Below, one piece after another: positions 43,464 through 54,533 of a stretch of 64,000 nt of DNA. The position numbers and the translations under genes were made by a program. Location: the NCBI GenBank assembly GCA_002110485.1, contig MOWL01000024.1, positions 372,001-436,000 of the forward strand. The letters are read 5' to 3'. The notes under the pieces were generated by a model. That model did no database searches. It was not told the DNA's origin and worked only from the letters and a program-made list of their open reading frames with translations. The stretch comes from Emergomyces orientalis. Its lineage: Eukaryota > Ascomycota > Eurotiomycetes > Onygenales > Ajellomycetaceae. How positions within the stretch are numbered: the first letter of the stretch is position 1; the number at the start of each line of letters is the position of its first letter.

Positions 43464-45851
43464 TTAGTTTATAATGTTTGGGTTATTTTCCGCATCTTGA
43501 AGCGTTTCAATCATGTTCCGGGATAGATTGGAATTTTCTTTCTTCCACCGTCCGCCGTTTGGAAAGACAAGCCGTCGTAAACAGTTGACACAAGAGATCA
43601 AGGACTGATAGCTCAGTGTGAAATAGTCTCCAGCAATTCTAAGAAAGTCACTCTCCTCACTTATCACTCCTTGCTTTGCAGCCGCCAGCTCTTCAGTACT
43701 CATATAATTCCATTTCTCAAACCGCTCGACAGTGCTTCCCTTCCCTGGGCCGTCATAGTGAATGCATATCCAGAACAGGACCCAGAAGAATGACTCCAGA
43801 TCATGCATGAAACAATGCTTTTCGCCGTACAAGACACCGATGGCCATGAATGCCCTGGTGCCCGTCTTGCCCCGTGCGCCGGAAGATGCATCCCGTTGTA
43901 CCCTGATTGCCAGGTCAAGGTCGATCAGAAAGGCAGGCCATGATGGGTTGTCCTTGTCTTCGTTCACCATCAGGTTCCGGGGGGAAACGTCGCATTGGAT
44001 GAGGCCAGCCTCGTCATGGAGTGACATGTATCCTTCAATACAGCCGGCCAGCGCAGCGAGCAGAACGGCCTTCGAGCTACTCTGGTAGATTGGTTTCCCG
44101 TAGTCCCGGATAACGACGCGGCGGTGCACTCGGTTTAATTGGGTTGAGCCACCGGCAGGTTTGGACGGAGAACTTGACTGGGTACGTTTGCTTGGGGGAG
44201 GAGGAAGCGCTGTGTCCACGCAGTCAGAGGATCGCTTCTGGCCGGCAGTGCTGCCCTGGCTCTTTTGTCCTCTTTGAGACCTACTACGCCGCACTGTTGC
44301 CTTAAAGCCACCCTTCTCATCTTTCGTCGGAATACTGAGGCCCTTTCGGATAGCCAAGACATCATCAACCTTGCCGTCAATGCGAACGGTTTCGTGGTGA
44401 TAGTGCCTCGCCACATTCTTGACCCCCTTCGCCATCGCTTCTCGCAACAACTCTCCTTCCTCAGTGCGTTCCGGATACTGCCAGGAGTCCTTGACAATCA
44501 GCGGCGTCCGTGATTTGTCAGTCTCACAGTGTGCCTTCCAGCAGGTTGTGGCTCGCCCGGCGACGCAGCGTGCTCGTCCAACAATCCCGTCGATGATCAG
44601 CCGTTCCTTCGTACCGTCTTTCTCAATCTCGATATACCGTTCGGTCCCGGTCGTGACGATGGTGGGATCAAACCCAAGTTGCTCCCGGCTCATCAGGAGG
44701 AATCCAAGGACAACAGAAACAAATTGAAGGCCGTCCTGGTTGATGTTGAACTCCTCCGACGCGATCCCGCCCAGGCGGTCAAAGTTCCATAGTCGCAGGA
44801 ATGGCCCGCAGAGGGTGAACCCGAGCACGAAACGACGGGTGTCCTGCGCAGCAAGGACCTCTCGGGCGTACCTGCCAAGATCAAACCATGCACCAGATTT
44901 CCTGTTGTATTTCGGGTCGTTCTTCAACTCCCCTGGCACCAGAATCTGCGACCAGTGGCATCTGGAGTCCTCTGTGGCCGTCAGATCATCGACAAAGCCG
45001 ATATCGAGCTTTCTCTCCGCGACAGACCCCTGTAGTGGCTGGCTTGGCTGTGCGAGAGGTCTGCGGTCGATTTTCGGGGACGGCTCTTGTGCTTCGGCTA
45101 ATCGTACGAGCTCAGCGATGATGTTAGCCAGCCATCCCAGAACGTCTTTTTCTGCCGCAAGTTCAGGCCAGCCCCGCCAGCCCTCCTCTTCACTGTAAAG
45201 TGGGTTGTCTCCTCTCTTGCACCCTTCCAACACCGCTTGTGAAGCTGCAGTGAGTTGTGGAATGTTTCCAAAGTACGCGTCAAAGAACCCAGGGATGTCG
45301 ACGTGTATCTCTCCAAGCTCCTCCTTCAGCACAAAGTCAACGTGCTTTCGGTATTCTGTAGAATTGACGAAACTGCTAGTGTTGCGCAACCAGGGCGTCT
45401 GCTGGATTGATGATATGGGGCGCGGAGGAGTGGTGACTCGTGTGATGGTGTCAATAAGACTAAGGACGGCGTTCCAGATATTGACGTCCAGGTCTTTTTG
45501 GATGACGAGCCGCGCCAACGCTCGGCAGTGGTTGTAGGTGAGGTGGTTTTGTTGGAGGCGCTTGAATAAACTAGCGAGATCGGACGCAAGGTTTTCATCG
45601 CCGGTTCGTGAGCCAAGTTTGAACGCGGCTCTCTCCCCCATCAAGGTGGTAAGGAGTTTCGATATTGCCTGTTGGCAAATTTCGTCCCGAGGGTCAGTAG
45701 TGTCATTATATTTTTGTTCTGCCTCTTGAAGTTGATCTTGTAATCGGTATAGTGAGTCGCTTAGAGGATGGTTTGCGATGATATCGCAATCGTGGTCCGA
45801 AAGCTCAGCCATATATGATGAATGAGAAGCAAACTGCAGAATTGTTAGCAA
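43464..45851 (-). CDS. FunK1-type fungal protein kinase
   Basis: Intronless frame of 795 residues with a TAA stop; the Met at 45812 (MAELSDHDC) is the likely start, 13 codons into the frame. The N-terminal 200 residues are helical. An N-lobe lies at about 420-500: LIVKDSWQYPE supplies the candidate ATP-site Lys and EGELLREA the Glu. A basic, Ser-rich insert (about 530-590) follows. The C-lobe has CDVSPRNLM (catalytic Asp and Asn of the HRD-like loop) and LIDLDLAIR as the DFG equivalent, then HDLESFFWVLFWICIHYDG, a FunK1 hallmark. All catalytic residues look present and there is no nonsense codon, in contrast to its neighbours. Function of the family is unknown; it expands in Pezizomycotina and Agaricomycetes. 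Three bases of CpG-rich codon use show it has escaped repeat decay. Confidence 0.88.
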   Translation of the reverse strand: MLTILQFASHSSYMAELSDHDCDIIANHPLSDSLYRLQDQLQEAEQKYNDTTDPRDEICQQAISKLLTTLMGERAAFKLGSRTGDENLASDLASLFKRLQQNHLTYNHCRALARLVIQKDLDVNIWNAVLSLIDTITRVTTPPRPISSIQQTPWLRNTSSFVNSTEYRKHVDFVLKEELGEIHVDIPGFFDAYFGNIPQLTAASQAVLEGCKRGDNPLYSEEEGWRGWPELAAEKDVLGWLANIIAELVRLAEAQEPSPKIDRRPLAQPSQPLQGSVAERKLDIGFVDDLTATEDSRCHWSQILVPGELKNDPKYNRKSGAWFDLGRYAREVLAAQDTRRFVLGFTLCGPFLRLWNFDRLGGIASEEFNINQDGLQFVSVVLGFLLMSREQLGFDPTIVTTGTERYIEIEKDGTKERLIIDGIVGRARCVAGRATTCWKAHCETDKSRTPLIVKDSWQYPERTEEGELLREAMAKGVKNVARHYHHETVRIDGKVDDVLAIRKGLSIPTKDEKGGFKATVRRSRSQRGQKSQGSTAGQKRSSDCVDTALPPPPSKRTQSSSPSKPAGGSTQLNRVHRRVVIRDYGKPIYQSSSKAVLLAALAGCIEGYMSLHDEAGLIQCDVSPRNLMVNEDKDNPSWPAFLIDLDLAIRVQRDASSGARGKTGTRAFMAIGVLYGEKHCFMHDLESFFWVLFWICIHYDGPGKGSTVERFEKWNYMSTEELAAAKQGVISEESDFLRIAGDYFTLSYQSLISCVNCLRRLVFPNGGRWKKENSNLSRNMIETLQDAENNPNIIN

Positions 45852-47122
45852 GTTATGATGTATGATATCTGCGAGAGAAGATAGCTCGCTGGGAACAAAT
45901 GCTGGTATATATAATCAAAGGGAGGATTATGGTCAAAGGGTTGATCTGGCTTGGCTTTGATGCAGTACGTGAATGAAAGAACGAATAGAGCCACCGAGCA
46001 ATGAACTGGGTGGAGATTAATCCTATTCAATCGCGACAGAATGGTAATCAGCGCGAACAAATTAGGGGGATTGAAATTGTATTTGAGAACATCGGCTATT
46101 CCCATTTAGGATTAATGTGGCCAACCTTGGAAACCAACCCGTTGTGTTGCAGATGCGGTTAGAGTCACGGTCCGACATGAGCCAATGATAACGCAAAGCA
46201 CAACAATTGGTCAACCAGCTGTAGGGCGAGAGGTAGCAAGCGAATCATGATTGGAAGATCCTCATCTTCTCTTACTACCTCTGTCCTCTCCTTCACTTCT
46301 ATCTGAACTGGTTAGAGGATGGTTCTTGATGATGTTGCGATCTTCTTGTGAAAGTCCCGCCACTTTGATGGTATAAAAGACCCTTAAGTTAGTGCGAGGA
46401 ATTGCAAAGAGAGGGAAAGTTACAGGGTGGTATGCTAATTTTACCACCAACCATTTTCTTTGGCCAAAACAAATGACTAACATGGAGCTTAATTGATTTT
46501 TGATTTGATTGGTTTATTCGTTTCCACTGACCCCTCCCTATTCGGGTTATCTTTGGACGTATTCAATTACATGTACGAGCTTACTGCCTCCCCAACACAG
46601 AGGAAAATATATAAACCGCAGCCCGACAGCACTATGCTGAACTTTTGTATTCTCTCTCTTGGCGCAGGGCCTCCTTGGATATTTCCAACCAGGGTCAGTG
46701 ACCGCAAGATTGCCGCTTTTTGGCCCCGCGATCGAAAACGCAGCCTGGCCACCCTACATATCTCACTAGTATAGGGGCCATTTTACTCTTAAATGCGGCC
46801 ATTCTTATCATTCAAAAGATATGATAATTTTTACAGTACTGTACAGTACACTCTAGGAAATTCTCTGAGTTCAGTCTGGGTACGGTTGTTACGAGCTAGC
46901 TTTAGGCGAACTAGAAGAGAAAAAGCTGTACAAATATAGAATATATTGTATTATATTTATGTGGATTTAAAAACGCTCACGCCCCGGTGGGAAGTTTCAA
47001 GAGTTATGTGAAGAAACTCTGATCATTATTATGCTATTCTTGTGACTTTGATCAACTCCAAAAGAGAAGCTGTTCTGGTGCAGATTATGAATTCTCTCAG
47101 TGCATGACAGTCTTGTTTATCA
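45852..47122. other. Intergenic region with a possible FunK1 N-terminal relic
   Basis: Upstream of the kinase. On the - strand near 46300-46370 a frame reads VAGLSQEDRNIIKNHPLTSS, resembling the kinase N-terminus (MAELSDHDCDIIANHPLSDS), then drifts off, so this may be a truncated second copy. The rest (46490-47110) shows no supported gene and becomes AT-rich toward the nuclease-like relic. Confidence 0.45.
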
Positions 47123-48803
47123 TCAATTCAGACATCTAGTAGACTTATTACCTGCTGTATCATCTTGAACAATGAAGCCAACTCTCAGCTTCTTGACATG
47201 TGTATTAAGAATCTGAGACTCTCCTCCCCCTTCTTCAGTTGTATTTGCGAAGCTCCATTGAGTGTCTTGATACTCTGTTTGGTCAGACAATGTTGATAGA
47301 TCAGAGTCGTCCAAGGTAAGAGCTGCCTCGGAAGCCATCTGGGACTGAGAGATTGAATGAAGAAGCTGAGATTGAGTTTTTGAGTGTGTTTCATTTACTG
47401 CTCTAATAAATTCATCTCTCTTTTCCTTTGCCCAGTTCTGAGCATTTTGGTATGCGGATGCTCCCTGCCGAAAGGTTACCAGGTCACTGATCATCGACCA
47501 GCCCTTGAGCTGGGTCATAATATACTCAGGGCGACGGCCTGGGCCTTCGGGCTCAGTGAGATGAGTTGTGTATAGCTTGAGTTGACTGCCATGATAAGTT
47601 GATGCAAGAGTGTAAGTACTGTTGTCATAAGTTGATCTGTCTTGTTGGTATGACTGGAGAGAATGCATGCCTCGAGCTCCTAGTGCGCTGTCATAACAGG
47701 CTTGCCGTGTAGCCACAGCCAAGGATCCATCGGGCCCTTTTGCTTCCAAAAAGAAATTTGGTACCATCGGAAGGTCATCCTGTGTTGATGGGATGATATA
47801 ATCACTCAGTTCATTGTGTATCTGGCGATCAAGCTGTTCAGGACGTGCACCGTAGAAGTGATCTGGCTTGGCCTGAGCCAGTGCGCCATCAGTTAAGGGG
47901 GCGAGATTTCCAAGCGGGTATCCCCCTCTAGCACATTTGGGATCATCAACATCACCTTCAATGATAGAAATCACTGACATTGTGACCAGTTGTTCTTTAG
48001 ATGCATGGGTATCTGCTTGTTTGAATTTTCAGAAATGTTCATCAGAGAACTTTGATGAGAAAAGAGAGAGTCAGAGTTGAGCTAATATTTCATTGATCTT
48101 CTCTCAGTTCTTTGGCATTGCTGGTATTCGACCATCGGGATATTCATATCCGTCAGGGTAAACACCATGATCAATTAGATTCTGTTGAAAGTTATGATTA
48201 TAGGGTGTGGTGCTTGTGGACTTGGTGGTACCCTTCATATCTGCACTTGTTGATGAAGAAGAACCTGCATGTTGCTTTCTACTTCAGAATCTTGAGCTCA
48301 TTGCTTTTTCAAGGAAGTTTTCTGGTTTAGGATACTGGACAATATTATCAGCAATGATGTATTTGCATGAATTTGTAGTTATATACATTTCTAAGGTCAG
48401 TTAGATCAGGTTCTCTCAATCTGGAAACTCTTCTTATCTGCTTTGAACAAGCAGGTGCACAATCACAGAGAAAGACTGAAGCAAACTGAGAAGAATTACA
48501 GCACTTCTTCAACTCAGTGTGAAATTGTTGAGTGATAGATCTATGATGATTCTGAGGTGATTTCAGGCGGCTGTTTCTTCAATCCAACTCCTCTAATGCA
48601 TCTTTGGTTAACCAAATCTTTGACAGGTTATCCCAATATGCTGATGCTGACGCGTCGAGCTTCTGTCTTTTCCGAAATCGCGACCTGTTGGATGAATGGA
48701 GCTGAGAATACTGATGCTTGCGAGACAGATTGAAGTTCACTGAACTAGGCATATGGTCATAATCATAAAATTTTAGCTCCTTTATCATGCCAGTATGTAT
48801 CAA
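47123..48803 (-). pseudogene. Decayed fungal PD-(D/E)XK nuclease-like protein (DUF7924-type)
   Basis: The best part is an open 285-codon stretch (47980-47123). It has AKPDHFYGA (P-D, residues 39-40 of that piece) and, 39 residues later, FFLEAKGPDG (E79-x-K81), then RQACYDSALGARGMHSLQSY, a plausible PD-(D/E)XK order. Upstream coding to 48803 is broken by stops and shifts: SRKHQYSQ, KRQKLDASASAYWDNLSKIWL, YPDGYEYPDGRIP and SDEHF-KFKQADTHASKEQ. A Trp before ERINEI near 48105 is TGA. I recall such proteins as common near FunK1 genes in fungi; the DUF number is from memory and not certain. Activity on DNA is unproven. Confidence 0.6.
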
Positions 48804-49067
48804 GGTCAGAAGGGGCAGAGATTCTTATAATTAACTTCTGTGCAGAATCCCAGAATGCATTTCAGGCACTCATTTGGAAATGATTGCTGCTGAGGGCCAG
48901 CCGTTGGTTGCTGGAAGTCAATCAGTGAAAATGTTGATGGTAGCAGCTCAAGTCCAGAATTGGTGCCACTAAGAAGATCACATGATAATATATTTTTAGC
49001 ATGTCAGGGCGGATGGGAGCGCGAACTAAAATTAGCACTGCTGCCTGAAGTGTCAACTGCTCACTCT
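48804..49067. other. AT-rich flank, no gene supported
   Basis: Lies between the nuclease-like relic and the LINE insertion. On the - strand SGTNSGLELLPSTFSLIDFQ might extend the relic upstream, but stops prevent a firm call. Confidence 0.35.
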
Positions 49068-49081
49068 TGTGTGATTGACTA
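49068..49081. repeat. Target-site duplication of LINE copy 2 (14 bp)
   Basis: TGTGTGATTGACTA at 49068-49081 is repeated exactly at 50121-50134, flanking the truncated LINE. This is a normal length for target-primed reverse transcription and fixes both ends of the insertion. Confidence 0.88.
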
Positions 49082-50120
49082 TTATTATTATTATTCTTCA
49101 ATTATAGATATATATGCAGTCAGAGACTATGATATCTACCTGAGACTCAAAGAGTCTCAGGATTTTTCTAACTTTAACACTAATTACTATACATTTTTTC
49201 TTCAAACAAATAGCACTTGCAATACTTGAATTCCAGCCCAGAATAGTCAGCAAATTGATTTTTCTTTTTTTTATTTATTTATTTATAAATATCTTTGAAG
49301 ATTATTTATATTCTCTTTTTTTCATATAATTTTCAAGTGATTACAAAGAAAATAAATTAATGATAGACAAAATAACTCATGACATGAATACAAAGGAAAT
49401 AAAAGACAGACTCTAACACAAAAGAAATAGTGAGATATTATATAATATCTAGCAGTTTTTATAAAGAATATTTCAGATTCTCATTCATTTATATTTTCAT
49501 CTTTGAAATAGAATTGATTTCTAGTAGCTATTTGAGTTTCATTGAGAAAATCAATTAAATATTGACTGCCTATTTCAGTTGAAAATAGTAGTTTCATATT
49601 CATTTCTCTCAGCTTATATTTATATCTCAGTTCAGCTCTAAGTTCTTGATTTAATGAGCAATTCATTAAGATATGTTCTGAGTCTTCAAGAGAGTCACAA
49701 TATTCACAATTTTCACTTTCAATATCAGATATTCTTTTCAAATAAGATTTGAAATAGCCATGACCTAGTTTCAATTGAATGATTGAGGAGAAAAGCTTCT
49801 TCTTGCACTTAATAGAGCATGATTTCCATTTAGGTTTAGTTTCAAATCTAAGATAGTGAGGACTTTTTCTTTGTTTTTCCCATATTTTATGCCATTTTTC
49901 TAAGCAATTCTCTTTTATCTTTCTTTTAATAAAAGACCATGAAACTATTTTTGAACTTGCAATATTTAGTTCTGTTCCTTTCTTTGCTGCTTCATCAGCA
50001 AGCTCATTTCCATGTATATTTATATGAGCAGGAACCCAGCTCAGATATATCTTTGTCTTATATTTTAATTGAATTCTTTTGCATATCTTTAGAATTACTT
50101 CTATATTCATTTGACCATTA
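49082..50120 (-). mobile_element. 5'-truncated LINE copy 2
   Basis: On the - strand it carries the end of ORF2 (RNase H C-terminus with SWVPAHINIHGNELADEA, then the Cys-rich CEYCDSLEDSEHILMNC region; 210 codons from 50110 to 49481), the 3' UTR, a 10-bp stem hairpin at 49137-49159 and a short AAT-type tail at the target duplication. It is nearly identical to 12795-13836: over about 1 kb I saw only six differences, all G here and A in copy 1. Two of these turn Trp TGG here into TGA in copy 1. Its intact flanks show a relatively recent insertion. Confidence 0.9.
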
Positions 50121-50134
50121 TGTGTGATTGACTA

Positions 50135-50229
50135 GTTAATGAGAAATGACAGTGCACAGACCTAGCAATATGCTGCTTGTCTATGGCAAGGGTATCTCCT
50201 CGTCTGGCTGCCAAGGCACAATTAGTGTG

Positions 50230-50230
<1 letters not shown>
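50135..50230. other. Short unique segment between two LINEs
   Basis: About 95 bases of ordinary composition between the target duplication of LINE copy 2 and the homopolymer end of LINE copy 3. It is what remains visible of the pre-insertion locus. No feature recognised. Confidence 0.5.
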
Positions 50231-50260
<30 letters not shown>

Positions 50261-50320
50261 CTTCCATTAAGGCATATGCAATCAGTGATTATGATGCCCA
50301 CCTAGTATTACTAGGATTTA
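50231..50320 (-). other. LINE copy 3 3' end: poly-A tail and stem-loop
   Basis: T run of 30 at 50231-50260. Then on the - strand, upstream of the tail, the conserved block ATAATCACTGATTGCATAT, and before it CCTAGT-AAT-ACTAGG (50301-50315; 6-bp stem, triloop). In copies 1 and 2 the same position holds CCTGAGACTC...GAGTCTCAGG with a triloop. The stem sequence differs completely while pairing and position are kept. Confidence 0.75.
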
Positions 50321-50559
50321 TCATGTAAACTATATCTAAATACATGTAACTTCTTGTCACTTGCCATTACAGTAATTCCAGCCCAGAATAAGAGACACAT
50401 TCAAAAATAAAAGATGATACAATTTAATACTAAGACATTTTTTTAAAAATAAACTCAAAGTTGAAGATAATACAAAGAAAATTAAAAGAATGAACTAATA
50501 TAGAAAATTTCTCAAAGAATATTTATAATAAATTGATTTAAATTATATTTATTATATAT

Positions 50560-53500
50560 CTAGTTGTTGTTTTTTTTTCTTGTTGCAATATCTGTTTCTA
50601 TGATATAATTTATTAAATATTTGATACCTGTTTCAGTTTGAAACAGAAATCTCATATTTATTTGATCTATATCATATTTTCTTTTCAAATCATTTCTAAT
50701 AACAGAGTTTTTTAAGCAATTTATCAATAAATGTTCTGAATCTTTCAAACAATTATATATATCACAGTTTTGAGGTCTCTCAATTCCAAATTTCTTAAAA
50801 TAGAAGCCAAAGTATCCATGATCAAGCTTCAATTGAATTATTGAAGAAAAGATTTTCTTTTTGCATTTAATAGAGTATGCTTTCCACTTTGGTTTTATTT
50901 CAAAAACCAAGTATTTGATACTTAGTTTTTGTTTTTGAGTTTTTCAATTTAAATTTCAATCTTTTAAGCATTTCTCTTTTACTTTTCTTTTTATAAATGT
51001 TCAAGATATTTTCTGTTTTTTCACTAACTCAATTTCTGTGCTCTTTTTTGCAGCTTCATCAGCTAGTTCATTTCCTTTTATATTCATATGAGCTGGGATC
51101 CAGTGCAAATGAATTTGTATATCTTTTAATTTTCTTATTCTTTTAATCAATTGATATACAGTTTCAATATGTATTTAATTTTCTTGAATCTTGTTTTTTT
51201 GAAATCTTTTCAAAGCTGCTTGACTGTCTGAATAAATTCATATCTCATTGATATCTGAATTTCTTGTCAATTGACTCATTGTCATTTTAAATGCTTGCAT
51301 TATTGTATATACTTCTGCATCAAATACTTCCATTTCTTGACCCAGATTCCATGAATTGGTGAAGTATATATCTTTGTTTCTTGTATATGCTATGCCAGCT
51401 TCCAGATTATTTGAAGTATCATTTTTTGATTCATCAGTATAGATAATCAGAGCATTATTTATAATTTCAAGCTGCTTTAAATGTCTTTCTTGCTCATTTT
51501 CTTTAGATAATTCACTAATATCTATATCAATCAATGAATTCAGAGACTTTTTCCATGAATATAGTTGTTCAAAATCTAATTCTTCCACATTTAAATGAGG
51601 AAGTTCATCTTTGATCATTGAACAAACTCTATATAACTGAGTTGAAATCTTTTTTACAGAATTTAGACTGATTTCATTTCAATCTAAATATTTACTTCAG
51701 TTCAAATCAGTGCCTGGTTCATGGGAGGAAATGTGAGTGAAACTCTTTTTCTAATTATATGATTTTGATTTAATTTAATTATTCTCACTGAATAATTTCT
51801 GCACAGCTTGTTCAGTCTTATTTTAGAAGAAGGAATTGAGACTTCAATTTCCATAGCTTTTATAGAGATGATTTTAAATGCTCCCAGCATTCTTCTTAAA
51901 GCTTTATTTTGCAGACTTTCATATTTATTTAGAAAGTTTTTCTGATTTTTCCACCATATTTGTGCTCCATAGTCTGAGATTGAGAAAATGCAGACAATAT
52001 AAAGTTGTCTCATTGCTTGGAAAGATAGTTCTCTTTCTGTATTTGATAATCTTAAAATGTTATTAAGATTACTCTCTGCCTGGGCAAGTTTCTTTTGAAT
52101 ATGATAATTAAACTTCAGTTTTGAGTCTAGCCAAAATCCTAGCCATCTAACTGATTCTTTTGAATTAATTTGTTCATTTAGTAAGACTATGTGTTCATTT
52201 TTCTCATTTAACTTAGAAAAAAAGTGAATCAATTCAGTTTTATTCATATTAAACTGAATATAATTTTCATTTTCTTTTTGAATGATTTCTCTTGCTGCAT
52301 TTTCAATTAATAAACAGTTTTCTTTTATTGTTTTTGAATGACATAATAATACAATATCATCAATGTAGCTGGGTGTTCTCACTAGCTTTATTTCTCTGTT
52401 TTGAAATAATGTTCTTATATATATCAAAAATAGAATGGGAGAGACTGAAGATCTCTGAGAGACTTCTATTTCAATTTTTGTTTTCTTTTGTTTTATTTCA
52501 TCAAAAAACAACTGAATGGTTCTTTCTGATATAAAACAACTGACCCATTTTATCAATGATTTTGGAGTATTTAATTCTACCAGAGTTTGAATTAAATGCT
52601 TTTTTGAAACATGATCAAATGCATCTTTTATATCAATAAAAGCAGCAGTTGAAACTAGTTTTTCATTTCTAGCTAATTCTATATCATGAGTTAGAGAAAA
52701 AACTGCATCTATTGCTGAGTTTTGCTTTCTACCCTCTATTTGATCATAAAATAATAGATCAGAGTCAGAGATAGTACTTAGATATGATAATCTAGTAGCT
52801 ATTATTTTTTCTAAGACTTTTCCCAAGCAATTTAACAATGATATAATTCTATAGGATTTTGGAATAGTGCTTTTTCTATTTGGTTTTGCAAGTACTATTC
52901 CAGTGGCTTTTCTTCATATCTTGGGATGATATCCTTTTTTCAATAAATTGAAAAGTAATTCAAATATTTCTCCTTTTAACTTAGAATATAATTTTTGTAT
53001 TATTAAATGATTTATTGAGTCAGGGTCTGCAGCAGTTTTCTTTGAGCTTTCAAAAATTGCTGTTTGTAATTCATCTTCTGATAGATCTGGTCATATTCAT
53101 CTTTTCTCTACATTTTCAGTATAATCATCTATTGACATAGAGTTTTCATTTTGAGATACTGGTGGTTTTTGAAATAACATTCTTAACAATGTCTGGCATT
53201 TTTCTTCAAAGGAATGAGCTTTAATCTCTCTATTCTGATAGTTATATTCTAAAATAGGTAATTTAGCTACTTTTCTTGATTTTGTATAATTAAATGCTTT
53301 AAAAATCTCTTTTTCTTTTGCATTTTCAAGAAAAGTATTCCAGCATGAAGTTTTAGCTATTTTTATAGTAGTGAAGTATTCATTTCTCATTTCTTTGTAT
53401 TCTTCATGAGTAATGATATCTTTTTTCCATTTTTCTCTGTAAATTGCTAAATTTTTTTCTTTTCTCTGATATTTCTTTATTTCATCATGATTTAGAGTAT

Positions 53501-54498
53501 TCTGATAGAACTTTTTTTGAAATATTATCATTAATACTTTCTAGAATTATATTTGTAATTATTTCTGTTTTTTCTTCAAGTATTTGATCTGTAATTTTCT
53601 AATCTTTATTTCAAATCAGTTCATTTTTCTTTTTCTCTTTTAATATCTCAATTTTTTTCTCAACTTCATTCCAATCTGCTTTTTCAAAGTTATATTGATT
53701 AGATAGTAGAGGATTTTCAATCATATTCTCTCTATCTAATATAATATTAAATTGAATAAGCTCATGATATGAATCTGATGTTTCTTTTTTATTAATATAT
53801 TATTCAAATAGTTTGTTTTTCATTAAATTGTTTGATATTAATGTTAAATCAATTATTGAATGATTCTGTATATTATTTCTAAAGAAAGTTTGTCTATCAG
53901 TTTCATTAATTATATGAAGTTTATTAACTAGAAAGTATTCAACAAGTTCCTCTGCTCTTATTGATTGTCTGCATTCAGAATTCCATAAAATATGATGAGC
54001 ATTGAAATCATCTGTAATTATAGAGTTTTTTGCAGAAGTTTGATTCATAAAATCTCTATTAATTGTTCAGTTATTGTTGTTTTCTTCAAGAGATTTTTCA
54101 TTATATATATTTATAATTTGAATTGTTTCAAATTCATTATATGTATCTATAATATCTTCTATTAAAATATCAGAGTCAGAGATTAAATCATTTTTTAAAT
54201 TAATTTGAAATCTTGATTTCTTTCTTGCATAAATTGCAACTCTGACTCTAATGTTTTTGTTTTCAGGTAGAAGACAGTAATAGCTAGAATGTGAAATTAT
54301 ATATTTCTGTACTGCATCAATTTTTGATTCTTGAAATAGAACAAAGTCTATTTTCTGTTCAAATGCAATTTGAAGACAGGAATACATACAATTTTCATTT
54401 TTATCAACATTATTTTGCATGAATTTAATGCTGATATTTTGTTCTTTTTGTTTTTTTTTATTTTTCTTGTTTTTTTTGTGATTTTTTGTGCCCTTCAT
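50560..54498 (-). pseudogene. LINE copy 3 ORF2 (decayed)
   Basis: Starts at a Lys/Asn-rich Met (54498). Endonuclease has TDDFNAHH (G of GDFN changed to D) near 54020. A one-base shift lies near 53460 in an A run. RT has LNCLGKVLEKII, FDHVSKKH and SYIDDIVLL near 52365. RNase H has IYTDESKND (Gly of TDGS changed to Glu) and GNELADEAAKK. The last part (50910-50560) has the Cys-rich DIYNCLKDSEHLLINC. At least seven TGAs fall where copies 1 or 2 have Trp TGG: two in the stretch equal to RWAWPDL near 53095, one near 52915, one near 51237, one near 51011, two near 50950. Confidence 0.85.
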
Positions 54499-54533
54499 TA
54501 AAAGAGATGTGCTAGAGCTATTTTTAAAATAGT

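Noticed and set aside
44135..45316. Several 70-150-codon frames overlapping the FunK1 gene on both strands
   Set aside because: Shadows of a GC-rich coding region; none has a domain or start context better than the kinase frame.
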